Part shown: positions 57,357 to 64,000 of the stretch, one piece after another | How positions within the stretch are numbered: the stretch's first letter is position 1 | How the letters are laid out: each line of letters begins with the position of its first letter | DNA from: Nocardioides guangzhouensis | GTDB lineage: Bacteria; Actinomycetota; Actinomycetes; Propionibacteriales; Nocardioidaceae | Assembly: GCF_004519545.1 (NCBI RefSeq) | Contig: NZ_SDKM01000003.1 | Span: 165,868-229,867 of the forward strand | Reading direction: 5' to 3' | Length of the DNA: 64,000 nucleotides | The notes under the pieces: generated by a model | Database searches by the model: none | Seen by the model: only the letters and a program-made list of their open reading frames with translations | Told to the model about the DNA's origin: nothing | Program-made: the position numbers and the translations under genes

Positions 57357-58553
57357 ATGGCGCGGCTCTGCGAGACCGACGGTCTGACCGACATCCAGGA
57401 GGAGATCGTCAAGACCGTCCGGCAGTACGTCAACGACAAGATCCTGCCGGTCGCGACCGAGCTCGAGCACCAGGACGAGTACCCCACCGAGATCGTCGAG
57501 GGCCTCAAGGAGCTCGGCATCTTCGGCCTGATGATCCCCGAGGAGTACGGCGGCCTCGGCGAGTCCCTGCTCACCTACGCGCTGGTCGTCGAGGAGATCG
57601 CCCGCGGCTGGATGTCGGTCTCGGGCGTCATCAACACGCACTTCATCGTGGCCTACATGCTCATGCAGCACGGCACCGAGGAGCAGAAGCAGAGGTACCT
57701 CCCGAAGATGGCCGCCGGTGAGGTCCGCGGCTCGTTCTCGATGTCCGAGCCCTCGCTGGGCTCCGACGTCTCCGCCATCAAGACCAAGGCCGTGAAGGGC
57801 GACGACGGCGGCTACACGATCACCGGCCAGAAGATGTGGCTGACCAACGGCGGCTCGTCCAACCTGATCGCGGTGCTGGTCAAGACCGACGAGGGTGCCG
57901 ACTCGGTCTACCGCAACATGACCACGTTCCTGGTCGAGAAGGAGCCCGGGTTCGGCGAGACCGCGCCCGGCCTGACCATCCCCGGCAAGATCGACAAGAT
58001 GGGCTACAAGGGCGTCGACACCACCGAGGCGGTGTTCGAGGGTCACCCGATCTCCGCGGACCAGATCCTCGGCGGCGAGCCCGGCCAGGGCTTCTACCAG
58101 ATGATGGACGGCGTCGAGGTCGGCCGCGTCAACGTGGCCGCCCGCGCGGTCGGCGTCGCGAACCGCGCGTTCGAGCTCGGCATCGCCTACTCCCAGCAGC
58201 GCGAGACGTTCGGCAAGAAGATCGCCGACCACCAGGCGATCCTGTTCCGGCTCGCGGAGATGGCCACCAAGGTCGAGACCGCGCACGCGATGATGGTCCG
58301 CGCCGCCCGCCTCAAGGACCGCGGCGAGCGCAACGACGTCGAGGCCGGCATGGCGAAGTACCTCGCCGCGGAGTACTGCAACGAGGTCGTCGAGGCGTCG
58401 TTCCGCATCCACGGCGGCTACGGCTACTCCAAGGAGTACGAGATCGAGCGCCTCTACCGGGAAGCGGCGTTCCTGCTGATCGGCGAGGGCACCGCCGACA
58501 TCCAGAAGATGATCATCGGCCGGAGCCTGCTCAAGGAGTACGCGCAGCGCTGA
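57357..58553 (+). CDS. Acyl-CoA dehydrogenase
   Basis: A 398-residue FAD flavoenzyme that oxidises acyl-CoA to enoyl-CoA. Motifs: SFSMSEPSLGSDVSAIKTKA (FAD/substrate), MWLTNGGSSNLIAVLVKT, QRETFGKKIADHQAILFRLAEMA and the C-terminal RIHGGYGYSKEYEIERLYREA, where catalytic acid residues reside. It is alone; no electron-transfer flavoprotein or ligase is adjacent. The 116-base leader contains a TAGACT -10-like hexamer at 57303-57308. Confidence 0.92.
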   Translation: MARLCETDGLTDIQEEIVKTVRQYVNDKILPVATELEHQDEYPTEIVEGLKELGIFGLMIPEEYGGLGESLLTYALVVEEIARGWMSVSGVINTHFIVAYMLMQHGTEEQKQRYLPKMAAGEVRGSFSMSEPSLGSDVSAIKTKAVKGDDGGYTITGQKMWLTNGGSSNLIAVLVKTDEGADSVYRNMTTFLVEKEPGFGETAPGLTIPGKIDKMGYKGVDTTEAVFEGHPISADQILGGEPGQGFYQMMDGVEVGRVNVAARAVGVANRAFELGIAYSQQRETFGKKIADHQAILFRLAEMATKVETAHAMMVRAARLKDRGERNDVEAGMAKYLAAEYCNEVVEASFRIHGGYGYSKEYEIERLYREAAFLLIGEGTADIQKMIIGRSLLKEYAQR

Positions 58554-58681
58554 GTGCTCTGCCGGACGACGCGGCGGGAGATGTCTAGCACCGCCCGGTC
58601 CGTGCGGGCCTGTCCGGTCCGCGCGGCCTACCGTGGACGGTGACCGCGGAGGGCCACCGTTCCGATCAGGGAGGTGTTTCC

Positions 58682-59044
58682 ATGACCGCTGTCGAGTCAC
58701 GCAGCATCGACAAGCCGCACGAGACCCGGCCGTTCCACGCGCACGGGCACATGGACGTCGTGACGCTCGGTGACTTCACCCTCGGCAAGGGCGTGTTCGA
58801 GCCGGGCTGGCGCTGGTCCGCCGACGTGAAGCCGATCGCCGGCACGGACTCCTGCCAGGTGCTCCACACCGGGATCTGCCTCTCCGGCACGATGACGATC
58901 CGGATGGACGACGGCAGCGAGTCCACCGTCGGCGAGGGCGACGTCGTCCGCATCGAGCCCGGCCATGACGCCTGGGTGGTCGGAGACGCGCCGTGCGTCA
59001 TCCTCGACACCGGCGTCGCGGCCTACGCGAAGCCGGCCGGCTGA
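58682..59044 (+). CDS. Small cupin-domain protein
   Basis: A 120-residue single-domain cupin. FHAHGHMDVVTLGDFTLGKGVFEPGWRW and CLSGTMTIRMDDGSESTVGEGDVVRIEPGHDAWVVGD match the two cupin motifs; the G-P-x-H histidine of motif 1 is replaced, so metal binding may differ. Function not assignable. ATG 58682 has GGGAGGTG upstream; the earlier in-frame start at 58640 is not preceded by a ribosome site. Confidence 0.85.
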   Translation: MTAVESRSIDKPHETRPFHAHGHMDVVTLGDFTLGKGVFEPGWRWSADVKPIAGTDSCQVLHTGICLSGTMTIRMDDGSESTVGEGDVVRIEPGHDAWVVGDAPCVILDTGVAAYAKPAG

Positions 59045-59101
59045 CGTACGACGGACTGCGCGGGGTCGGTGGGCCGACTCCGCGCCGTCGGCGCGCCCTG
59101 G

Positions 59102-59737
59102 TCACCCGAGCCCGGCCTGCCTGGCCCGCACGATCGCCTGCGCCCGGTCCGGGACACCGAGCTTGGCGAAGATGTTCGAGACGTGGTTGCGCACGGTCTT
59201 GTCCGAGAGCACCAGGGTCCGGGCGATCTCGGTGTTCGAGCGGCCGCCGGCGATCAGGTCCAGCACCTCGAGCTCCCGCTCGGTCAGCGTCGGGAACGGC
59301 CCCTCCCGGGGGGCCCGCTGGTCGGCCAGCCGTCCGAGCACCTGCCCGGCCACGTCGGCCCCGAAGACCGCCTCCCCAGCGGCGACGGCCCGCACCGCCT
59401 CGACGATGCGCTCGCCGCCGGCACCCTTGACGAGGTAGCCGCGGGCGCCGGCGCGGAGGGCTGCGCCGACCGAGTCCCGGTCGTCATGCATCGTGAGCAC
59501 CAGCACCGCCACCTCGGGCGCGGCGTCCGCGATCCGGCGCGTGGCCTCGACCCCGCCGGTGCCGGCCATGTTGAGGTCCATCAGCACCACGTCCGGACGT
59601 TCCCTGACTGCGACGTCGACGGCTTGCTCGCCGTCCGCTGCCTCCGCGACCAGGTCGACGTCGTCGGCCTCCCCGAGAACCCCGACCAGGCCGCGGCGGA
59701 AGACCGGGTGGTCGTCCGCGACCACGACCCGGATCAC
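59102..59737 (-). CDS. NarL/LuxR-type response regulator
   Basis: A 211-residue regulator. Receiver: VVVADDHPVFRRGLVGVL, phospho-acceptor Asp54 in VVLMDLNMAGTGG, Lys in GYLVKGAGG. LuxR helix-turn-helix: LTERELEVLDLIAGGRSNTEIARTLVLSDKTVRNHVSNIFAKL. The GTG start overlaps the kinase stop by three bases, so this is the kinase's partner. Target genes may include the upstream membrane protein. Confidence 0.94.
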   Translation of the reverse strand: MIRVVVADDHPVFRRGLVGVLGEADDVDLVAEAADGEQAVDVAVRERPDVVLMDLNMAGTGGVEATRRIADAAPEVAVLVLTMHDDRDSVGAALRAGARGYLVKGAGGERIVEAVRAVAAGEAVFGADVAGQVLGRLADQRAPREGPFPTLTERELEVLDLIAGGRSNTEIARTLVLSDKTVRNHVSNIFAKLGVPDRAQAIVRARQAGLG

Positions 59738-61728
59738 GACGCACCCGCCCCGGCGCAGGGCAGGTCGGCGACCACCCGGGTGCCGGAGCCGACCCGGAAC
59801 ACGACCATGCAGGTGCCGCCGAGCTCCTCGGCCCGCTCGCGCATCGACGTCAGTCCGGTGCCGGGTCGCGCGGGCGGGGCGCCGGTGCCGTCGTCCGCGA
59901 TCTCGAGGTGCAGCCGCCCGTGCTCCTCGTCGTGGTGGCAGGAGATCTCGCAGTGCCGGGCCGCCGCGTGCCGGGCCGTGTTCGTCATCGCCTCGGTCGC
60001 GATGCGGTACGCCGCTACCTCGACGGCCGGCGGGAGCCGGTGCTGCCACCCGTTCTCGCCGATCCGGACCTGCAGGGTGCCGCCGGTCCGCGCCGTGAGG
60101 TGCTCGGCGTGGGTGCGCAGCGCCCCCATCAACCCGTCGTTGTCGAGGGCCGGCGGACGCAGGTCCGCCACGATCCGGCGGATGTCGTCGACGCACGCGG
60201 TGGTGTCCTGGCGCAGGTCGTCGAGCATCTCCGCGGCCCGCGGCGTGCCGGCGGCGGACCGGCTCGCGGTCTCGAGGCCCAGCGAGATCCCGGCCAGGGC
60301 AGGCCCCAGCCCGTCGTGGAGGTCGCGCCGGATGCGGCTGCGCTCCTCCTCCCGGGCCACGACGATCCGCTCGCGGGACCGGCGCACCTCACGAGTCGCG
60401 CGGACGCCGTGCGCGGCCACCGCGGCCTGCCGGGCGAACGCCGTGAGCGCCGCCGTGTCCGCGTCGGACAGGGTGCGCTCGCCGCGGCGCAGCCCCACCT
60501 CCAGCACGCCGACGTCCTCGCCGGCGTGGGCGAGCGGGAACTCCGCGCTGCCCTCCGGGCGCTCCCCGGAGGCGTACGCCGGCGCCTCCTCGCCGCTGAG
60601 CCGCACCGCGGCCCAGGGCAGGTGGAAGGACGCCCGGACCGCCTCCACCGTCGCCGGCAGCACGTCGTCGGGGTCCATCGTCGAGCCCAGCCGGTCGCCC
60701 AGCGCGGCCAGCGCCCGGTCCGGGTCGCGGTCGCCGTACATCGCGTGGTCGACCCACCGCTGCAGCCGCTGCCGGCCGCCGGCGAGCAGCAGCGCCGCGA
60801 CCGCCGTGAGCAGGGCCGGCAGCAGTCCGCCGTCGGCGCCGGTCCCCAGTGCGGCCACCGCCACGAAGTAGACCCCGAGCGCGAGCAGCGTGAGGGTTCC
60901 GTAGACGACGGCCCGGGACAGCGCGACCTCGATGTCGAAGAGCCGGTAGCGGACGATGCCGACCCCGAGCGCGACGTACGCCGCGATGGTGAGCAGGAAG
61001 CTGGTCCAGTCGGGGACCGGCAGGAACGAGGCGGCGGCACCGAGCAGCAGCGAGGCGACGAACCAGGCGTACCGGGCCCGTTGCGGTGCGCCGACCGCCC
61101 GCATCGCGAGGAAGAGACCGACCACGCCGGCCAGCCCGACCAGCAGGCACAGAAGGATCCCGGCGGTGGCGACCGCGACCTGCACGGAGTCGGGGACCGG
61201 CAGGTCAAGCGGGTTGTGGACGTCGGCGAAGTCGCTGTCGTCGAGGGCGTACTGGCTGGTCGCGAACGACACGACGGCGACCGCGCCCGCGGTGGCCGCG
61301 ACGTACGCCGGCCAGCGCCAGCGCGGCGACCGGAGCCGGCCGTCCGGGAACAGCAGCGGCAGCGCGGCCAGCAGGGTCAGGAACGGCGGCAGCCACAGGA
61401 CCGATCCGCACCAGGCGGCGACGCCGCGGACCGCCGTACCGGGGTCGGCCAGGTCGGCCACCTGGAAGCCGATCGCCGAGACCAGGGCGACCGTGCCGGC
61501 CGCCGACATGAGCGGCCCGAGCAGGTTGCGCGGCTCGGCGTGCAGGACCAGCGCGCCGGTCAGGCCGAGGCAGAGGCCACCGAGCCACTGGTTGGCCTGG
61601 TTGCCCGCGAGCCAGTCCGCCACGCCGCTGTCGGTGAGGAGCAGCAGCACGATGGTGGTCCCGGCGCAGAGCACGGTGGCCGCCCCTGCGACCAGGGGGG
61701 CCACCGTGCCGCGACGAGCAGTGGTCAC
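59734..61728 (-). CDS. Membrane GAF-type sensor histidine kinase
   Basis: A 664-residue kinase. The N-terminal 310 residues have about nine membrane helices. A GAF-like domain follows (ALGDRLGSTMDPDDVLPATVEAVRASFHLPWAAVRLS). HisKA_3 has the phospho-His in RIRRDLHDGLGPALAGISLGLE, and the HATPase has TEAMTNTARHAAARHCEI and DDGTGAP. The architecture resembles large NarX/DesK-like kinases of actinobacteria. The GTG start overlaps the stop of the upstream membrane protein gene and its own stop overlaps the regulator start, giving a three-gene operon. Confidence 0.92.
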   Translation of the reverse strand: MTTARRGTVAPLVAGAATVLCAGTTIVLLLLTDSGVADWLAGNQANQWLGGLCLGLTGALVLHAEPRNLLGPLMSAAGTVALVSAIGFQVADLADPGTAVRGVAAWCGSVLWLPPFLTLLAALPLLFPDGRLRSPRWRWPAYVAATAGAVAVVSFATSQYALDDSDFADVHNPLDLPVPDSVQVAVATAGILLCLLVGLAGVVGLFLAMRAVGAPQRARYAWFVASLLLGAAASFLPVPDWTSFLLTIAAYVALGVGIVRYRLFDIEVALSRAVVYGTLTLLALGVYFVAVAALGTGADGGLLPALLTAVAALLLAGGRQRLQRWVDHAMYGDRDPDRALAALGDRLGSTMDPDDVLPATVEAVRASFHLPWAAVRLSGEEAPAYASGERPEGSAEFPLAHAGEDVGVLEVGLRRGERTLSDADTAALTAFARQAAVAAHGVRATREVRRSRERIVVAREEERSRIRRDLHDGLGPALAGISLGLETASRSAAGTPRAAEMLDDLRQDTTACVDDIRRIVADLRPPALDNDGLMGALRTHAEHLTARTGGTLQVRIGENGWQHRLPPAVEVAAYRIATEAMTNTARHAAARHCEISCHHDEEHGRLHLEIADDGTGAPPARPGTGLTSMRERAEELGGTCMVVFRVGSGTRVVADLPCAGAGAS

Positions 61729-62432
61729 GTTCCCGAGTGTGCTCGCTCCGCCTTCGCCGGGCGAGGCGGTCTGGTGTAGCCGGTGACGACCGCCCAGGCG
61801 AGGACCGCGCCCGAGGCGAGCCCGGCGGCGTGCCCGGCGACGCCGCTGCCCAGGGCGAAGTCGAGCACCATGAAGGTCAGCAGGAGGACCGGCGCCAGGC
61901 GCGGGACGTACGGCGAGCGGACCTGGGCGACCAGCAGCACGATCGAGCCCACCATCGCGCCGATGATGAACAGGACGAACACGGCGGCGCCGGCCACGGT
62001 CGGGCTGGAGACGTCGAGGACGGCCAGCGCGGCCTCGTCGTGCCCGGACTGGACGAGCCAGTTCGCGGCCATCTCGACGCCGTGGACGTCGGCGAGCCCG
62101 ACCATGCCGCAGGTCAGCATGGTGACCGCGACGGCCGTCGTGCGGCGGGCGTGGGTCCGGGTAAGCCTCGCCATGGTCCAGAACGAGCCGAGCAGGAACG
62201 GGAGCGCCAGGATCCCGGCAGCCTGGGAGAGGGCGATCTGGGTGGGGTGGTCGGCCCACCAGGCGATGCGGTCGGCGGACGACCCCGACGAGGCGGGCTC
62301 GAGCACGAACTCGACGTCCTGGAGCAGGGCGCCGGCGGTCAGGAGGACGGCAGCGGTCCAGCGGGCGCGACCCCGGATGGGTGGCACGAGCGGTGGCCGC
62401 GGGGTGGTCGGGGTCTCGATCTGGATGGTCAC
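61725..62432 (-). CDS. Seven-helix membrane protein of a two-component operon
   Basis: A 235-residue protein with about six or seven hydrophobic helices (for example WTAAVLLTAGALLQDVEFVL, IALSQAAGILALPFLLGSFW, APVLLLTFMVLDFALGSGV). I do not recognise a named family. It is the first gene of an operon with the kinase and regulator and so may be a co-sensor, a regulated transporter or an accessory. GTG 62432 is preceded by GAGGAGC; a longer reading frame to 62498 is less likely. Confidence 0.7.
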   Translation of the reverse strand: MTIQIETPTTPRPPLVPPIRGRARWTAAVLLTAGALLQDVEFVLEPASSGSSADRIAWWADHPTQIALSQAAGILALPFLLGSFWTMARLTRTHARRTTAVAVTMLTCGMVGLADVHGVEMAANWLVQSGHDEAALAVLDVSSPTVAGAAVFVLFIIGAMVGSIVLLVAQVRSPYVPRLAPVLLLTFMVLDFALGSGVAGHAAGLASGAVLAWAVVTGYTRPPRPAKAERAHSGT

Positions 62433-62578
62433 GACGGGCTCCTCGGGAGGCGTTGGTTGGTGCCTCCGAGCCTCGTGCGTGGGGCGTCCCGAACGCACGG
62501 GAGCGGTGTCCCGACTTCACTCCGGGACAGCACCCGGGCACTTCCGGGCGCGCGTCGTACCTGGGGGAGTGCGGCGGG

Positions 62579-63223
62579 TCAGGCGGCCCACTGCCACGAG
62601 TCGGTGACCGTGGCGATGACCTTGTCGCGCTGGGCCTCGGGGACGTCGCGGCTGAACGAGAACGTCACGATCGCGACGTCGCCGCTGTCGGTGACGGCGG
62701 CGAACTGCTCGAGGAAGTACTCGGTGCTGCCGAGCTTCGCGGGCGCGCGGTGGTGGATCGCCTCGACGCCGCCGAGCTCGGTGCGCGGCAGCACGTCGAG
62801 GTCGCCCTTCTGGACCAGGTTGGCGAGCTGGCCGGGGACCGCCGCCTCCAGCTGGTCGAGGGTGGCCGTGGACCCTGCCTGGTAGCCGACGTTGAGGTTG
62901 TCGGAGAACCCGTCGTCGGCCTCCTTCTCCGCGGCCGCGGTGTCGATCGAGGCCTGGAGCTCGCGGGCCTGCTTGGTGGTGTCGACCCATCCCCCGGGAA
63001 GGTCGAACGCGTAGCCCTTGCCGACGATGTCGCCCTTCAGGTCGGCCCTGGGCGCCTCGCTGACCGCCGCCGACGGGGACTCGGTGGGGGACTCCGACGC
63101 GGCGCTGGAGGTGGCGGGACCTCCGGAGGAGGCGGAGCGCGGGTCGTCCTCACCGCAGGCGGTGAGGGCGAGGGATCCGACGAGGAGCAGGGCGGCAAGG
63201 CGGGGAAGGGGCATTCGGTGCAT
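62579..63223 (-). CDS. Small lipoprotein
   Basis: A 214-residue lipoprotein. The signal peptide RLAALLLVGSLALTAC ends with a lipobox Cys, then a Ser/Pro-rich linker. The mature domain has GYAFDLPGGWVDTTKQARE, NVGYQAGSTATLDQLEAAVPGQLANLV and VAIVTFSFSRDVPEAQRDKVIATVTDSW. This layout is like the actinobacterial LpqN/PsbP-like or DUF1795-type lipoproteins. Role unknown, probably envelope-associated. ATG 63223 or 63214. Confidence 0.75.
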   Translation of the reverse strand: MHRMPLPRLAALLLVGSLALTACGEDDPRSASSGGPATSSAASESPTESPSAAVSEAPRADLKGDIVGKGYAFDLPGGWVDTTKQARELQASIDTAAAEKEADDGFSDNLNVGYQAGSTATLDQLEAAVPGQLANLVQKGDLDVLPRTELGGVEAIHHRAPAKLGSTEYFLEQFAAVTDSGDVAIVTFSFSRDVPEAQRDKVIATVTDSWQWAA

Positions 63224-63320
63224 GACGACTCGACGGTACCGGGTCGGTCGAAAGTCCCTTGGCCCGACGTCTCCCGGGTGGCAGGGTGGGGGCACTGGAC
63301 GCGACGATCGAGGAGGGTCC

Positions 63321-63515
63321 ATGACGGACGCGAGCGATGCCAACGCCGACCTGAAGGCGAAGATGCGCGAGGCGCTCGACCGGAAGAACGCCGCGAACCA
63401 CCCCAGCGAGGCCGACGGCCAGTCGCACGGGCACGAGAAGGCGCACGGTCCGGAGGTCGCCGGCGGGGCGGCCCCGAAGATGCACCGCCGCAAGGCCGGC
63501 GGCGGAGGCGCCTGA
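63321..63515 (+). CDS. DUF5302-like small protein
   Basis: A 64-residue polar protein. ADLKAKMREALDRKNAANH and the C-terminal GGAAPKMHRRKAGGGGA match the DUF5302 pattern of short actinobacterial proteins with a Gly-rich tail. It has GGAGGG five bases before its ATG. Function unknown; it is probably intrinsically disordered. Confidence 0.8.
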   Translation: MTDASDANADLKAKMREALDRKNAANHPSEADGQSHGHEKAHGPEVAGGAAPKMHRRKAGGGGA

Positions 63516-63527
63516 CCGCCGTACCCC

Positions 63528-63598
63528 GGTGGGTGAGGAGCGAGCGCCAGCGGCCCCGGTGGTTGAGGAGCGAGCGCCAGCGAGCGTCTCGAAACCAC
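63528..63598. repeat. GGTTGAGGAGCGAGCG...TCTCGAAACC repeats: one truncated and one full copy
   Basis: A truncated copy at 63528-63553 (GGTGGGTGAGGAGCGAGCGC) is followed by a full copy at 63558-63598 ending TCTCGAAACCAC. The ends GTGG and CCAC are inverted, so each full copy can form a hairpin. Related copies lie at 4894-4931 and 63945-64000. Confidence 0.88.
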
Positions 63599-63660
63599 GC
63601 CCTCCACAGCGGCAGTCAACCGTCGTTGCGCACCGGCCCGCAACCGCGCAGGCTCGAGGC

Positions 63661-63942
63661 ATGGCCTGGGCGTACCTCCTCGAGTGCTCCGACGACACGT
63701 TCTACGCGGGCAGCACGACCGACCTGGCGCTGCGACTGAGCCAGGACCAGCAAGGCCTCGGTGCGGCGTACACGCGACACCGGCGCCCGGTGCGCCTCGT
63801 GTGGGCGGCTGAGTTCGACTGTGTCGAGGAGGCGTTCGCCATGGAGAAACGCATCCAGGGCTGGGGCCGGCGGAAGCGGATCGCGCTCATCGAGGGCAGG
63901 CTCGACGACCTGCCGGGGTTGAGCAGCCGCGCCCGGCACTGA
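63661..63942 (+). CDS. GIY-YIG domain protein (UPF0213-like)
   Basis: A 93-residue single-domain GIY-YIG nuclease-fold protein of the YhbQ/UPF0213 type. The GIY and YIG positions appear as AYLLE and FYAGST, followed by the conserved Arg region DLALRLSQ and GLGAAYTRHRRPVRLVW, then AFAMEKRIQGWGRRKRIALI with the catalytic Glu candidate. Family members have no settled role; some nick branched DNA. The gene is flanked on both sides by dispersed GGTTGAGG repeats. ATG 63661 is the first good start; no strong ribosome site precedes it. Confidence 0.85.
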   Translation: MAWAYLLECSDDTFYAGSTTDLALRLSQDQQGLGAAYTRHRRPVRLVWAAEFDCVEEAFAMEKRIQGWGRRKRIALIEGRLDDLPGLSSRARH

Positions 63943-63944
63943 GC

Positions 63945-64000
63945 GTGGTTTCGAGACGGGCCCTCCTCAACCACCGGTGGTTGAGGAGCGAGCGCCAGCG
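63945..64000. repeat. Inverted copy and start of a direct copy of the GGTTGAGG repeat
   Basis: 63945-63974 reads as the reverse complement of a shortened copy (GTGGTTTCGAGACGGG...CTCCTCAACCAC), directly followed by a new direct copy from 63976 (GGTGGTTGAGGAGCGAGCGC) that runs off the window. The head-to-head pair starts two bases after the GIY-YIG stop. Confidence 0.88.

Overview
The window is very GC-rich, compactly coded actinobacterial DNA. Gene content (MtrA-MtrB-LpqB, SigE-anti-sigma-HtrA, DapD of the actinobacterial type, DUF3117, DUF3499 and DUF5302 proteins, a translational-type T-box before ileS) and the intergenic repeats resembling GGTTGAGGA...TCTCGAAACC fit a Nocardioidaceae-like soil actinomycete, probably Nocardioides or a relative. 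This is inference from content; no 16S gene is present. I found no rRNA, tRNA, CRISPR array, transposase or phage gene.

Layout. 0-8.7 kb: a small acyl-carrier-like protein, a PAS histidine kinase, a DUF389 membrane protein, a GNAT acetyltransferase, ferredoxin FdxA, then lysine/peptidoglycan genes (dapC, dapD) with a cell-wall hydrolase. 8.7-14.1 kb: T-box and ileS, a VOC protein, dapE. 14.1-21 kb: LOG-type protein, DivIVA-like protein, secreted M14 carboxypeptidase, PaaX-type regulator with an enoyl-CoA hydratase, DUF3117, leucyl aminopeptidase. 20.4-23.9 kb: an O-methyltransferase divergent from sigE-rseA-htrA, the arrangement known in mycobacteria.

24.0-45.2 kb resembles the mycobacterial Rv3259-Rv3240c block: degenerate metallopeptidase-fold protein, DUF3499, manB, Trm112-like, SIS/TobH-like, DUF808, ahcY, mtrA-mtrB-lpqB, ComF-like, hpf, then a response regulator, a YcaQ-like glycosylase, an S55-like secreted protein and a GH13 enzyme before secA. 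A roughly 280-nt structured RNA closed by a perfect 15-bp stem sits just before hpf and is most likely a raiA RNA.

45.3-52.2 kb: LysM and DUF6459 proteins, an ECF sigma factor with an unusual membrane anti-sigma partner, then tatB-mrp-DUF1003-MgtE/CBS on the minus strand. 52.2-57.2 kb: a PhzF-like enzyme followed by a four-gene cluster (sulfotransferase-like, LicD-methyltransferase fusion, short coiled coil, second sulfotransferase-like) that looks like a cell-surface polymer decoration system and is the best candidate here for an undescribed pathway. 57.3-64 kb: acyl-CoA dehydrogenase, cupin, a three-gene two-component operon, a lipoprotein, DUF5302 and a GIY-YIG protein bracketed by dispersed repeats.

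Repeats are a theme: two copies of an 86-bp triple-hairpin element at convergent gene ends, a 70-bp hairpin with perfect 20-bp arms, and copies of the GGTTGAGG element, one of which appears to supply the start codon of dapC.
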